64,000 bases of DNA from Acanthosoma haemorrhoidale (Eukaryota; Arthropoda; Insecta; Hemiptera; Acanthosomatidae), in the NCBI GenBank assembly GCA_930367205.1, contig OV884015.1, positions 1,302,001-1,366,000 of the forward strand. The letters run 5' to 3'. A program made the translations under genes and the position numbers. The stretch's first letter is position 1, and every line of letters begins with the position of its first letter. Shown in pieces: positions 11,555-22,777 of this stretch. The notes under the pieces are model-generated. The model saw only the letters and a list, made by a program, of their open reading frames with translations, was not told the DNA's origin and did no database searches.

Positions 11555-13950
11555 TTAACTCGTAGCTTTGATCATACGATCGTATCACGTAATATAATGA
11601 GTGCTAATGATACATTATACAATCATATTCAACATCATTTGATGTTATCTTCACTCGTAACTTTCATCATACGATTGTATCACGTGATACAATGAGTGCC
11701 AATGATACAGTACACTATCATATTCGACATCATTTGATGTTATATTCACTCGTGGCTTCAATCATACGATCGCATCACGTGATATAATGAGTGCCAATGA
11801 TACGGTACACTATCATAATCGACATCATCTGATGTTATTGATACGGTATACCAGCATGGTTGACATCATTTAATGTTATATTCACTCGTAAGTTTAATCA
11901 TACGATCGTATCACGTGATACAATGAGTGCCAATGATACATTATACAATCATATTCAACATCATTTAATGTTATATTTACTTGTAACTTTCATCATACGA
12001 TCGTATCACGTGATACAATGAGTGCCAATGATACGGCACACTATCATATTCGACATCATTTGATGGTATATTTACTCGTAACTTTAATCATACGATCGTA
12101 TCACGTGAAACAACGAGTGCTAATGATACATTATACAATCATATTCAACATCATTTAATGTTATATTCACGCGAAACTTTAATCATACGATCGTATCACG
12201 TGATTGAATGATTGCCAATGATAGGGCTCACAATCAAATTCGACATCATTTGATGGTATATTCACTCGTAACTTTATTCTTACGATCGTATCACATGATA
12301 CAATAAGTGCCAATGATACAGCACACTATCATATTTGACATCATTTGATGTTATATTCACCCGAAACTTTCATCATACGATCGTATCACGTGATTGAATG
12401 AGTGCCAATGATATGGCACACAATCATATTCGACATCATTTGATGTTATATTCACTCGTGACTTGAATCATACGATCGTATCACGTGATACCATGAGTGA
12501 TAATGATTAGGCACACTATCTTATTCGACATCATTTGATGTTATATTCACTCGAAACTTTAATCATACGATCATATCACGTGATACCATGAGTGCTAATG
12601 ATTAGGCACACAATCATATTCGACATCATTTGATGTTATGTTCACGCGAAACTTTAATCATACAATCATATCACGTGATTGAATGAGTGCCAATGATTAG
12701 GCACACAATCATATTCGACATCATTTGATGTTATGTTCACGCGAAACTTGAATCATACGATTGTAACACGTGATACAATGAATTCAAATGATACGGTACA
12801 CAATCATATTCCACATCATTTGATGTTATGTTTACTCGTAACTTTAATTATACGATCATATCACGTGATTGAATGAGTGCCAATGATATGACACACAATC
12901 ATATTCGACATCATTTGATGTTATATTCACTCGTAACTTGAATCATACGATTGTATCACGTGATACAATGAGTGCTAATGATACAGCACACAATCATATT
13001 CGACATCATTTGATGTTATATTCACTGGTACCATGAATCATACGATCGTATCACGTGATACCATGAGTGCTAATGATTAGGCACACTATCATATTTGACA
13101 TCATCTGATGTTATTGATACGGTATACGAGCACTTTTGACATCATTTAATGTTATATTAACTCGTAAGTTCAATCATACGATCGTATCACGTAAAACAAT
13201 GAGTGCCAATGATACATTATACAATCATATTCAACATCATTTGATGTTTTATTCACTCGTAACTTGAATCACACGATCGTATCACGTGATACAATGAGTT
13301 CAAATGATACGGTACACAATCATATTCGACATCATTTGATGTTATGTTTACTCCTTACTTTAATCTTACGATCGTATCACGTGATACAATGAGTGCTAAT
13401 GATACAGCACACTATCATATTTGACATCATTTGATGTTATATTCACTCGTACTTTGAATCATACGATCGTATCACGTGATACTATGAGTGCTAATGATTA
13501 GGCACACTATCTTATTTGACATCATTAGATGTTATATTCACTCGTAACTTTAATCATACGATCATATCACGTGATTGAATGAATGCCAATGATATGGCAC
13601 ACAATCATATTCGACATTATTTGATGTTATATTCACTCGTAACTTGAATCATACGATCGTATCACGTGATACAATAAGTTTAAATGATACGGTAAACAAT
13701 CATATTCGACATCATTTGATGTTATATCCATCCCAAACTTTAATCATACGATCGTATCACGTGAAACAATGAGTGCCAATGATACATTATACAATCCTAT
13801 TCAAAATCATTTGATGTTATCTTCACTCGTAACTTTCATCATACGATCGTATCACGTGATACAATAAGTGCAAATGATACGGCACACTATCATATTTGAC
13901 ATCATTTGATGTCATATTCACTCGTAAATTTATTCATACGATCGTATGAT
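11555..13950 (+). repeat. Satellite A block 4
   Basis: The block is 2,396 bp, exactly 24 x 95 + 2 x 41 + 34, with short monomers at 11830 and 13106. The one at 11830 (ATACCAGCATGGTTGAC) differs from both the left-hand and right-hand forms. The distance from 13106 to the following B block is 845 bp, one monomer less than the usual 940. Confidence 0.95.
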
Positions 13951-15445
13951 CTTTAACGTTAGCTCTTGCCCTATTATGTTCTCCTGATACCAAAACAAAG
14001 AAAACATCTTTAAAAAGTCGAATCTTAACAAAAATGCGTATTTCATAGCTTGTACGTTAGCACCGGCCCCATTATGTTCTCCTGATACCAAAACAAGAAA
14101 AATATCGTCAAAAAGTCGAATTTTTACAAAAATGCGTATTTAGAGCTAGTACGTTAGCTCCTGTCCCGTTATGTTCTCCTGATACCAAAACAAAAAAAAT
14201 ATCGTTCAAAAGTCAAATTTTTACAAAAAGGCGTATTTCATAGCTTGTACGTTAGCACCTGCCCCATTATGTTCTCCTGATACGAAAACAAGAAAAATAT
14301 CGTCAAAAAGTCGAATTTTTACAAAAATGCGTATTTAGAGCTAGTACGTTAGCTCCTGTCCCGTTATGTTCTCCTGATACCAAAACAAAAAAAATATCGT
14401 TCAAAAGTCAAATTTTTACAAAAATGCGTATTTCATAGCTGGTACGTTAGCTCCTGCCCTATTATGTTCTCCTGATACGAAAACGAAAAAAATATCGTCA
14501 AAAAGTTGAATTTTTAAAAAATGGGTATTTCTTAGCTGGTACGTTAGCTCCTGTCCCATTATGTTCTCCTGATGCCAAAACAAGGAAAATATCGTCAAAA
14601 AGTGGAATTTTTAAAAAATGCGTATTTCATAGCTAGTACGTCAGCTCCTGCCCGCCCCATTATGTTTTCCTGATACGAAAACAACAAAAATATCGTCAAA
14701 AAGTCGAATTTTTAAAAAAATGGGTATTTCATAGCTGGCACGTTAGCTCCTGCTCTTTTATGTTCTCCTGATACCAAAACAAAGAAAATATCGTCTAAAA
14801 TTCAAATTTTTACAAAAATGCGTTTTTTATAGCTGGTACGTTACCACCTACCCTATTATGTTCTCCTGATACGAAAACCAGGAAAATATCGTCAAAAAGT
14901 CGATTTTTTAAAAAATGCGTATTTCATAGCCAGTACGTCAGCTCCTGCCCCATTATGTTCTCCTGATACCAAAACAAAGAAAATATCGTCTAAAATTCAA
15001 ATTTTTACAAAAATGCGTTTTTTATAGCTGGTACGTTAGCTCCTACCCTATTATGTTCTCCTGATACGAAAACCAGAAAAATATCGTCAAAAAGTCGATT
15101 TTTTAAAAAATGCGTATTTCATAGCTAGTACGGCAGCTTCTGCCCCATTATGTTCTCCTGATACCTAAACAAGAAAATATCGTCAAAAAGTTGAATTTTT
15201 AAAAAAAATGCGTATTTCTTAGCTAGTACGTTAGCTCCTGCCTTATTATGTTCTCCTGATACCAAAACAAAGAAAATGTCATCAAAAAGTTAAATTTTTT
15301 TAAAAAAGAGTATTTTATAGCTGGTATGTTAGCTTCTGAACAATTATGATTTCCTCATACAAAAACAAGAAAAATATCGTCAAAAAGTCGAATTTTAAAA
15401 AAATGCGTATTTTATAGCTTGTACAATAATTCCTGCCCTATTCTG
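13951..15445 (+). repeat. Satellite B block 4
   Basis: The block is 1,495 bp, about 15 monomers. Its start matches block 3 at an offset of 5,059 and its end matches at an offset of 3,891. It is therefore block 3 with 1,168 bp, about twelve monomers, missing from the interior (breakpoint near 14250). Confidence 0.95.
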
Positions 15446-17413
15446 TTAACTCGTAGCTTTGATCATACGATCGTATCACGTAATATAATGAGTGCTAATG
15501 ATACATTATACAATCATATTCAACATCATTTGATGTTATCTTCACTCGTAACTTTAATCATACGATCGTATCACGTGATTGAATGAGTGCCAATGATATG
15601 GCACACAATCAAATTCGACATTATTTGGTGTTATATTCACTCGTAACTTGAATCACACGATCGTATCACGTGATACAATGAGTTCAAATGATACGGTACA
15701 CAATCATATTCGACATCATTTGATGTTATGTTCACTCGTAACTTGAATCATACGATTGTATCACGTGATACAATGAGTGCTAATGATACAGCACACAATC
15801 ATATTCGACATCATTTGATGTTATATTCACTCGTAACTTGAATCATACGACCGTATCACGTGATTGAATGAATGCCAATGATATGGCACAAAATCATATT
15901 CGACATTATTTGATGTTATATTCACTAGTACCATGAATCTTACGATCGTATCACGTGATACCATGAGTGCTAATGATTAGGCACACTATCTTATTCGACA
16001 TCATTTAATGTTATATTCACTCGTAACTTGATTCATACGATCGTATCACGTGATTGAATAAGTGCTAATGATATGGCACACAATCATATTCGACATCATC
16101 TGATGTTATATTCACTCGTAACTTGAATCATACGATTGTATCACGTGATAAAATGAGTGCTAATGATTAAGCACACTATCTTATTCGACATCATTTGATA
16201 TTTTATTCACTCATAATTTTAATCATACGATCATATCACGTGATAGAATGAGTGCCAATGATACAGCACACAATTATATTCGACATCATTCATGTTATAT
16301 TCATTCGTAACTTAAATCATACGATCGTATCACGTGATACAATAAGTTCAAATGATGCGGTACACAATCATATTCGACATCATTTGATGTTATATTTACT
16401 CGTAACTTTTCTCATACGATCGTATCACGTGAAACAATGAGTGCTAATGATACATTATACAATCATATTCAACATCATTTGATGTTATATTCACTCGTAA
16501 CTTGAATCATACGACCGTATCACGTGATTGAATGAATTCCAATGATATGGCACAAAATCATATTCGACATCATCTGATGTTATATTCACTCGTAACTTGA
16601 ATCATACGATTGTATCACATGATAAAATGAGTGCTAATGATTAAGCACACTATCTTATTCGACATCATTTGATGTTATATTCACTCGTAACTTGAATCAT
16701 ACGATTGTATCACGTGATAAAATGAGTGCTAATGATTAAGCACACTATCTTATTCGACATCATTTGATATTTTATTCACTCGTAATTTTAATCATACGAT
16801 CATATCACGTGATAGAATGAGTGCCAATGATACAGCACAAAATTATATTCGACATCATTCATGTTATATTCATTCGTTACTTAAATCATACGATCGTATC
16901 ACGTGATACAATAAGTTCAAATGATGCGGTACACAATCATATTCGACATCATTTGATGTTATATTTACTCGTAACTTTTCTCATACGATCGTATCACGTG
17001 AAACAATGAGTGCTAATGATACATTATACAATCATATTCAACATCATTTGATGTTATATTCACTCGTAACTTGAATCATACGACCGTATCACGTGATTGA
17101 ATGAATGCCAATGATATGGCACAAAATCATATTCGACATCATTTGATGTTATATTCACTAGTACCATGAATCTTACGATCGTATCACGTGATACCATGAG
17201 TGCTAATGATTAGGCACACTATCTTATTCGACATCATTTAATGTTATATTCACTCGTAACTTTAATCATACGATCGTATCACGTGATTGAATAAGTGCTA
17301 ATGATATGGCACACAATCATATTCGACATCATCTGATGTTATATTCACTCGTAACTTGAATCATACGATCATATCACGTGATAGAATGAGTGCCAATGAT
17401 ACAGCACACAATT
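15446..17413 (+). repeat. Satellite A block 5, left part (interrupted by retrotransposon)
   Basis: The left arm is 1,968 bp and runs into the retrotransposon within a monomer. Its last 1.2 kb has a 569-bp super-period: equivalent points lie at 16252, 16821 and 17390. The period is 569 and not 570 because one monomer per unit reads GACATCATTCATG, which lacks one base. This is the last block with the left-hand junction variant CGTAATATAATG. Short open frames in this stretch are repeats of one another and are not genes. Confidence 0.95.
17404..17413 (+). repeat. Target-site duplication, left copy
   Basis: GCACACAATT flanks the 3' tail of the minus-strand retrotransposon and recurs at the other end of the element. 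An uninterrupted monomer at about 16264 shows the pre-insertion sequence, where GCACACAATT is followed by ATATTCG. Confidence 0.88.
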
Positions 17414-17487
17414 TATTTATTATTTGTTCCGGCATTTGTGCACCGCGGCCTCAGTGAGACCTATTGTGCGCCGTCCATGTCCCTGTC
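17414..17487 (-). other. Retrotransposon 3' UTR and tail with AATAAA
   Basis: The 74 bp between the TAG stop and the insertion point begin GC-rich (GAGGCCGCGGTGCAC in sense) and end in an A/T tail of AAT and AAAT units containing AATAAA. In TPRT elements the 3' end is what the reverse transcriptase recognises. Here the tail abuts the target sequence AATT, so annealing of the nicked end to the tail is plausible. There is no long poly(A). Confidence 0.75.
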
Positions 17488-20400
17488 CTATATATGTGAC
17501 AGGCCTACGGCCTTTGCAAATCTGAGGATACTGAGTGGATCCATCAGTTCACATAGTTTGGGGTCTACAATGCGATCACTACCAAAGTGAAGGTATCGCC
17601 TTCTAGCTAGGTTATCACAGTCACATATTATGTGACGTGCCGTTTCTCCCTCTTTCTTGCAGAATCTGCAGATTGGTGATCCCACTATCCCCAAATTAAA
17701 GAGGTGTTTGTTTAACCGACAGTGACCTGTATAGAGTCCTGTCACACTTTTGAGTGTCCACCTGTCCATTGATAGAAGTACTGAGCTTCTTTTCTTACAG
17801 GGTCCATCAAGAAACAGTTTCGAGTGTTCCTGTTTCTTAGTTTCTCTCCAAGAGAGTCTTGCCCTGTCCTCTAAAGCTAATTTTATACGCCTTTTAGCGT
17901 AGCTGAGGCTGATACCACATATGGGTTCAGGTGCAAGAGGTGTCTGTTCTGAGCCCACCCTTGCAAGGCCATCTGCCTTTTCATTGCCTGTGATGCCTGT
18001 GTGTCCTGGCACCCAGTCGATTCTAACCTTATTGGCTAGCGAGAGTGTGTTTAGGTTGTTTTTACACTCCTCAACCAAATAAGATCTGGTCGTATAGCTT
18101 CTCAGGGCGCCAATGGCTGCCTGGCTATCCGTGAAAATTGTGATCAGTCTGTTTCTTACACCCTCCCCAATTAAGGTTTGGGTACAGACATTGATCGCCA
18201 TCACTTCGGCCTGAAAGACCGAGGTGTGTCTACCTAAAGGAATAGAAATCCCAGATTCTGGTTTATCTTTCCTCCATATGCCGGCCCCTGATCCGTTTTC
18301 TGTTAGTGAGCCGTCTGTATAACAATTAATCCCATTACACAGTTTATGTGGTTTGGTCTTTGTGTTTACCGCACAGTATAAGACGTCTGTGTGTTTCTTA
18401 ACTTGTAGGTCAGAGTGCATTGCCAGCACCTCGTCCTCATCAATTCTTCTGAACAAGTTCCCATGCCCCATGTGGGTCATGACTTTGGATCTTGTTCCTG
18501 ATTTCGCAAGTCTGTAAGCCACGTTCAAGGCTTGCGCTTCTACTTCCATGTGCAGTGGATTCAAGTTCAATAAGACTTCCATTGCAGCAGTAGGAGTTGT
18601 ACTCATGGCACCAGTAATCATGAGACATGAAAGCCTCTGTAATTTGCCAAGCAAAGTTCTATTTTTACTAATGCTACCTCTGTGCCACCACACCATAGAG
18701 GCATAGAGCACCATTGGTCTCACTGCTGCGGTATATAGCCAGAATAACATTCTGGGTTGTAGTCCCCAGGTCCTACCCACAGCCCTTTTACATGCATAGA
18801 GGCATCGTAGTGCCTTCATAGTAGTATTCCTGATGTGTTTAGACCAGTCCAATTTACTATCCAGAGTAACCCCTAGATGCTTTACCTCACTACAAATGCT
18901 TACCTGTGTCCCCCCTATATAGGGTGGTCTAACTATAGCATTTCTTTTGTTAGTGAAGATACAGAGATTTATCTTCTGGGGATTGATTCCTAAACCATTC
19001 TCTTCACACCAATCCCTCAAAAGATCCATCGATGCGGAAAGCAACTCAGAAATGGTTTCTGAGAACTTGCCCCCTATGAGCACAGCAATGTCATCAGCAT
19101 ATCCCTGTGCGTAGAACCCTGCAGAGTTTAGGTTTGTTAACAATGAGTCAACGACCAAACACCACAGTAATGGAGATAACACCCCTCCCTGTGGACATCC
19201 TCCCACTGGCTTCATCCACAGTTTGGTTTGTCCCAATTGTGATTGTAAAATCCTATTCTCTAGCATGGTGTTTATCCAGCTAGAGGCTAAGGAACTAATC
19301 CCCTTTCTTTCTAAGGCCGATGCCATAGTGTTATAGGGTGTGCGATCAAAGGCACCTTCTATATCAACAAAGATGCCTACCATTATTTCTTTATGAACTA
19401 GGGATCTCTCAATCCTGGAAACCAGGTGGTGGAGAGCAATTTCACAGGATTTTCCTGCCTGGTATGCGAATTGAGCGCTATGGAGCGGTCGTTCTACCAG
19501 TATTCCATCCCTAATATGTCTGTCTATGACCTTTTCCAAGGTCTTCATTAAAAATGAAGTCAGACATATTGGTCTGTAAGACTTGGGTTCGTCATAGGAC
19601 TCTTTCCCAGGTTTTGGTATGTAACACACTTTTGCCATCCTCCAGCTTACTGGAATATAGCTCAGTGCCAAGCTTCCCCTTAACAAGGTAAGTATAAGGG
19701 GCCTAATTACTGGTAGGCCTTTTTGTAGCAAGGCTGGGAATATCCCATCAATACCAGGTGATTTGAAGGGAGCAAAAGAATTAATTGCCCACTCCACTCT
19801 TGCAGAATTGATAATTTTATTTGCTTCTGCCCAGTTGCCCTTGCAACTAGTGTGTTCACAGTTGGTAGGGTCATTATTAATCGTATCCATCAGTCCGCAG
19901 CCAGGAAAATGCGCGCGCGCCAGGGCACCGAGGGTTCCCTCCTCAGAATCCGTATAGCCCCCTCCCACCCTGACGGAGCCCAATACTCCCCTGTCAGACT
20001 GCTTGGATAAGATCCTATTTACTCTAAACATGGAAGTTGTATCGTTTATTTCGCTACAAAATTTCTTCCACGCCCTTCTTTTAGCCTTTCTGACTTCTTT
20101 GTTATAATCAGTGAGTGCACGTTTATAAGTGTCCCATCTGCCTGATCTTTTGGCCGCGTTAAAGAGTTTACGTGTAAGAGCTCTTAACTTGCCAAGTTCA
20201 TTGTTCCACCAGGGACAGTTCCTGTTGGATCTAACATTACATACAGTGTTATTACCAGTGTATGACTTAATTATTGCCTCAGTCAATGTTAAGTTTAAAT
20301 GTTCCAAATGCCAGTTGCTACTCACCACTCTAGGACAGCATTTGACCTCCTCCTCAAGCTGTGTATAGTAGGTTTCCCAGTTTGTAAGTTTGGGATTCCT

Positions 20401-22344
20401 ATACACGGCTTCGGACGTGATGTTACCACTTAGATCAAATCTAATGTATCTATGATCTGAGCATGACTCTTCTTCAGAGACATGCCAGCCTTTAACCCTT
20501 AGGCTTATAGTGCGTGTGCTAAGGGTTATGTCAATGACCTCAGATCTAATTCTATTGTTAAAAGTGGCAATATTGCCTCTGTTTAGAATGTCTAGGTCAT
20601 TACTAGTTATGTACTCTACTAAACACTCACCTCTCTGGTTGTTGTTCTTGCTCCCCCAGAGCTGATGGTGAGCGTTCGCGTCAAGCGCTGCTATAAGCTC
20701 GCCCCTTAAGCCAGTCCCTTCCGTTAGCTTACTAAGTGCCTCGGTCGGGACTCCTTCATATGGGAGGTAGACCGATGCAATCGTCAACCTCCCACCTTGA
20801 TTTCCCTCGTTGAGGGCCATTTGAGCTGCTGCTAAATCTCTAGAACAATATTGCCATAGAGGCAGCATTTTAAGACTGCTCTTATGCACGATACAGGCTC
20901 TGGCACGCGCGGGCACAGAAATAATCTCATACCCACGCATCGCCAGCCCCCCCATCCTGCCCTTATACAGGTAAGGTTCTTGTATTAGAATAATATCAAT
21001 ATCCTTACCTCTCACATACTGCTGCAGAACACCACATGCTGCAATACAGTGGTGCAGATTAATTTGCAGCAGCCTCACCACCATGATCAGTGCCCGCCGG
21101 CCCCCGGAGGGCCACCCCGAGGCGGACGCCGGGAGACAGCGCCAAACCCAGGCCTCCCCATCACAGAGGGCCCAGACCCCCGCCACGGGGCCACCCCCCG
21201 CAGCCGCCATATTCATCGCCTTGGGGCCATCCTTTGGAGTTGGCAAATTCGTTGTAGCGATCCCCTTCAACTCCTCCACCTCAGGATCGCTCCTTGCCTC
21301 CTCCACCTTATCAGCCGCCTTCCTCTCCTGTACTGCTTTTAGCGGCTTCTTCTTATCCAATACCCTGAGAGCGACCTTAGTGAACCCATAGTTCAGCTTA
21401 AGCTTCCGCTTCTCAAGGTATTCCATGCTAGTCTCTGGGGCAGACAGGATCGCAAAGAAGCCATGCTTCTCCACCTTGGTGCCCAGGAGTCTCCATAATC
21501 CGATATCAGGTACCCTAGAGTTTTGGGTCCTGATCCTCTTCATGAACTGTCCTTCCAGAGGCATTTCTCCTGTAATGAAGGTTCCTACCTTCACGGTTTT
21601 ATGAAGCTCCTCCACCTTTCCTACGCGGAGCTCCAGATCCCCACTCATGTTAAAATTGGGTACTATACTCGACAACCAGTCCTTGGTCTCCTGGTTGTCG
21701 CAGATTATGACACAGGCTCCCACATGTGGGTAAATTCCGCTGAATTCAGCCTGTGTCCCTTTCTCTTCTTCCAGCTGATCGACAAATTTCATCAGCTGAC
21801 CCTTCATTTCCTCACAATTCTCCTTCGTCAGCTGAGTGGACGGATATCCACTAGGGATAATCGCCACCCTGCTTCCTCCGGCAGCAATCGCGTAGGATGC
21901 AATGCTAGCATCCCCACCCCTATGCCTCTTTGCCATAGGCGCAGAGGTACCGGGTGAGGACCTAATCCTTTTCTCTGGAGCGCACCCAGACCCTGCCGTA
22001 TTCCCGGACCCCGAAGGTCCTGGAAGTCCGGCCGGATCCTCAGGTGGCCCTCCAGCCAACATTGCCCTCCTCCACTTCTTCCTCTGGGCTCCAGAGAACT
22101 TGTGCTTGGAGGTCTCGCCTACATCCTTGGATGCAGCGTCCCTACCAGGCGCCAAGCTCTCTTGCTCCATTACCGATTCGCTTACCTCCTCTACAAGCGT
22201 CGCAAGCGAGCTCATAGAGGCTTCGTCGTCCATTACCTCAGCACCAAGGTCCATTGAAGGCCCCTGGGCTGAGTCCTCTCCGCTGATCAAGCTGACCAGC
22301 TCCTCCATATCTTCATTTTCATTGTTTTTTGTGCTGGTACTCAT
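17488..22344 (-). CDS. Gag-pol polyprotein of a LOA-like retrotransposon (DUF4780-like gag, endonuclease, reverse transcriptase, RNase H)
   Basis: The frame encodes 1,618 residues counted from the first in-frame ATG at 22344, whose context CAAAATGAG suits insect initiation. The frame is open to 22440 but has only non-ATG codons there. Residues 1-157 are acidic then basic and low in complexity. Residues about 158-333 resemble DUF4780, without CCHC knuckles. Pol probably begins at Met421. Endonuclease residues present are N429, E456, D555, N557, D605 and the SDH triad at 629-631. Reverse transcriptase has D994 in FVDIEGAFD and the YADD pair D1084/D1085. RNase H has D1344, E1380, D1406, H1448 and D1458. 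A C-x2-C-x8-H-x4-C zinc knuckle lies at 1559-1576. No stop or frameshift breaks the frame and every catalytic residue I can place is present, so it looks competent for retrotransposition. The protein would bind its own RNA, nick the target and copy the RNA there. Gag and pol in one frame is unusual, because LOA elements usually have two overlapping frames. The alternative assignment is a neighbouring I-group clade. Confidence 0.93.
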   Translation of the reverse strand: MSTSTKNNENEDMEELVSLISGEDSAQGPSMDLGAEVMDDEASMSSLATLVEEVSESVMEQESLAPGRDAASKDVGETSKHKFSGAQRKKWRRAMLAGGPPEDPAGLPGPSGSGNTAGSGCAPEKRIRSSPGTSAPMAKRHRGGDASIASYAIAAGGSRVAIIPSGYPSTQLTKENCEEMKGQLMKFVDQLEEEKGTQAEFSGIYPHVGACVIICDNQETKDWLSSIVPNFNMSGDLELRVGKVEELHKTVKVGTFITGEMPLEGQFMKRIRTQNSRVPDIGLWRLLGTKVEKHGFFAILSAPETSMEYLEKRKLKLNYGFTKVALRVLDKKKPLKAVQERKAADKVEEARSDPEVEELKGIATTNLPTPKDGPKAMNMAAAGGGPVAGVWALCDGEAWVWRCLPASASGWPSGGRRALIMVVRLLQINLHHCIAACGVLQQYVRGKDIDIILIQEPYLYKGRMGGLAMRGYEIISVPARARACIVHKSSLKMLPLWQYCSRDLAAAQMALNEGNQGGRLTIASVYLPYEGVPTEALSKLTEGTGLRGELIAALDANAHHQLWGSKNNNQRGECLVEYITSNDLDILNRGNIATFNNRIRSEVIDITLSTRTISLRVKGWHVSEEESCSDHRYIRFDLSGNITSEAVYRNPKLTNWETYYTQLEEEVKCCPRVVSSNWHLEHLNLTLTEAIIKSYTGNNTVCNVRSNRNCPWWNNELGKLRALTRKLFNAAKRSGRWDTYKRALTDYNKEVRKAKRRAWKKFCSEINDTTSMFRVNRILSKQSDRGVLGSVRVGGGYTDSEEGTLGALARAHFPGCGLMDTINNDPTNCEHTSCKGNWAEANKIINSARVEWAINSFAPFKSPGIDGIFPALLQKGLPVIRPLILTLLRGSLALSYIPVSWRMAKVCYIPKPGKESYDEPKSYRPICLTSFLMKTLEKVIDRHIRDGILVERPLHSAQFAYQAGKSCEIALHHLVSRIERSLVHKEIMVGIFVDIEGAFDRTPYNTMASALERKGISSLASSWINTMLENRILQSQLGQTKLWMKPVGGCPQGGVLSPLLWCLVVDSLLTNLNSAGFYAQGYADDIAVLIGGKFSETISELLSASMDLLRDWCEENGLGINPQKINLCIFTNKRNAIVRPPYIGGTQVSICSEVKHLGVTLDSKLDWSKHIRNTTMKALRCLYACKRAVGRTWGLQPRMLFWLYTAAVRPMVLYASMVWWHRGSISKNRTLLGKLQRLSCLMITGAMSTTPTAAMEVLLNLNPLHMEVEAQALNVAYRLAKSGTRSKVMTHMGHGNLFRRIDEDEVLAMHSDLQVKKHTDVLYCAVNTKTKPHKLCNGINCYTDGSLTENGSGAGIWRKDKPESGISIPLGRHTSVFQAEVMAINVCTQTLIGEGVRNRLITIFTDSQAAIGALRSYTTRSYLVEECKNNLNTLSLANKVRIDWVPGHTGITGNEKADGLARVGSEQTPLAPEPICGISLSYAKRRIKLALEDRARLSWRETKKQEHSKLFLDGPCKKRSSVLLSMDRWTLKSVTGLYTGHCRLNKHLFNLGIVGSPICRFCKKEGETARHIICDCDNLARRRYLHFGSDRIVDPKLCELMDPLSILRFAKAVGLSHI

Positions 22345-22767
22345 TTTGTTCCCACGAATGCGGGGGAAGTTACTCTGCAGGTACTGCCCCCTCTCCCTGC
22401 AGAGGGCATTTAATACAATGGGGTGCGCCTGGTGCCCCAAGGGGGTCGATTAGAGACAGTGCATTTTTATACACCCCCTGCCATTCAGCCACAGCTCGAG
22501 CTCCTCTACACTTGGCTTGGGTGTTTAAGAGATCTCCACATGGATTCCATGGGGAGATCCCGCCTCTGTCGTCCGCGAGTCCATCGGACTCCCCAGGGGG
22601 TACCACTTGGAGGTGACAGTAGGCGTTGGTAGGGATAGGTCAGACTGGGAGTTCACAAGCAGTGAGTAGGGCACTATTGCTTCATTCCTCCGCTACGAGT
22701 AAAGGAGACCCCCGCACCTGTCTCCCTCTCTAGTCTTCCCATTACCCTACCCATTTACCCCCCAACC
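22345..22767 (-). promoter_or_regulatory. Retrotransposon 5' leader (internal promoter region inferred)
   Basis: The 423 bp between the element's 5' end and the first ATG are GC-rich compared with the flanking satellite. Full-length non-LTR elements normally carry an internal RNA polymerase II promoter here. I see no convincing initiator or downstream element, so promoter function is inferred from position. The stop codon that closes the reading frame upstream is at 22450..22452. Retention of this whole region with a target duplication beyond it indicates that the copy is not 5'-truncated. Confidence 0.6.
22738..22763 (-). other. G-quadruplex motif at the 5' tip of the retrotransposon
   Basis: In the sense orientation, starting four bases in from the 5' end, there are four G runs (6, 3, 3 and 3) separated by TAAAT, TA and TAAT. 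This fits the usual pattern of four runs of at least three G with loops of one to seven bases. It lies in both the sense DNA strand and the expected transcript. Folding is a prediction from the motif only. Confidence 0.75.
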
Positions 22768-22777
22768 GCACACAATT
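22768..22777 (+). repeat. Target-site duplication, right copy
   Basis: The second GCACACAATT directly follows the element's 5' end and is continued by ATATTCGACATC, the normal satellite sequence. Bases outside the ten differ on the two sides, so the duplication is ten bases long. Confidence 0.88.

Larger units (their letters stand above)
17414..22767 (-). mobile_element. LOA-like non-LTR retrotransposon (LINE), apparently full length
   Basis: The 5,354-bp element lies antisense to the window. In sense order it has a 5' leader, one gag-pol frame, a short 3' UTR and a tail built from AAT/AAAT units. It has no long terminal repeats and is bounded by a 10-bp GCACACAATT duplication, as expected for target-primed reverse transcription. 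An apurinic endonuclease, reverse transcriptase and RNase H in that order, with a C-terminal zinc knuckle, fit the I/LOA group. The RT wording (FVDIEGAFD, AYQAGKS, GYADDIAVL) favours LOA over Jockey or R1, from memory of the family. Excising the element plus one duplication copy leaves the satellite block at 82 monomers with its register intact. That confirms both ends. Confidence 0.93.

Noticed and set aside
16252..17009. Open frames of about 62 codons on the plus strand at 16252 and 16821, extended by a third at 17390
   Set aside because: They are successive copies of the 569-bp satellite super-repeat with no protein-like composition. The third only differs because it runs into the retrotransposon.
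17404..17413. The flanking GCACACAATT as a chance satellite repeat and not a target-site duplication
   Set aside because: GCACACAATT with TT is rare against the common GCACACAATC. The satellite register is restored only if one copy is counted as duplicated, and the intact pre-insertion sequence exists at about 16264.
19763..22453. Several plus-strand open frames of 60-180 codons opposite the gag-pol frame
   Set aside because: They are antisense shadows of the GC-rich gag region. No domain is recognisable and they conflict with the continuous minus-strand gene.
22370..22606. Minus-strand 78-codon frame in the retrotransposon leader, as a possible small upstream protein
   Set aside because: It begins with GTG, has no recognisable domain and overlaps the leader. 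A functional upstream frame cannot be supported.
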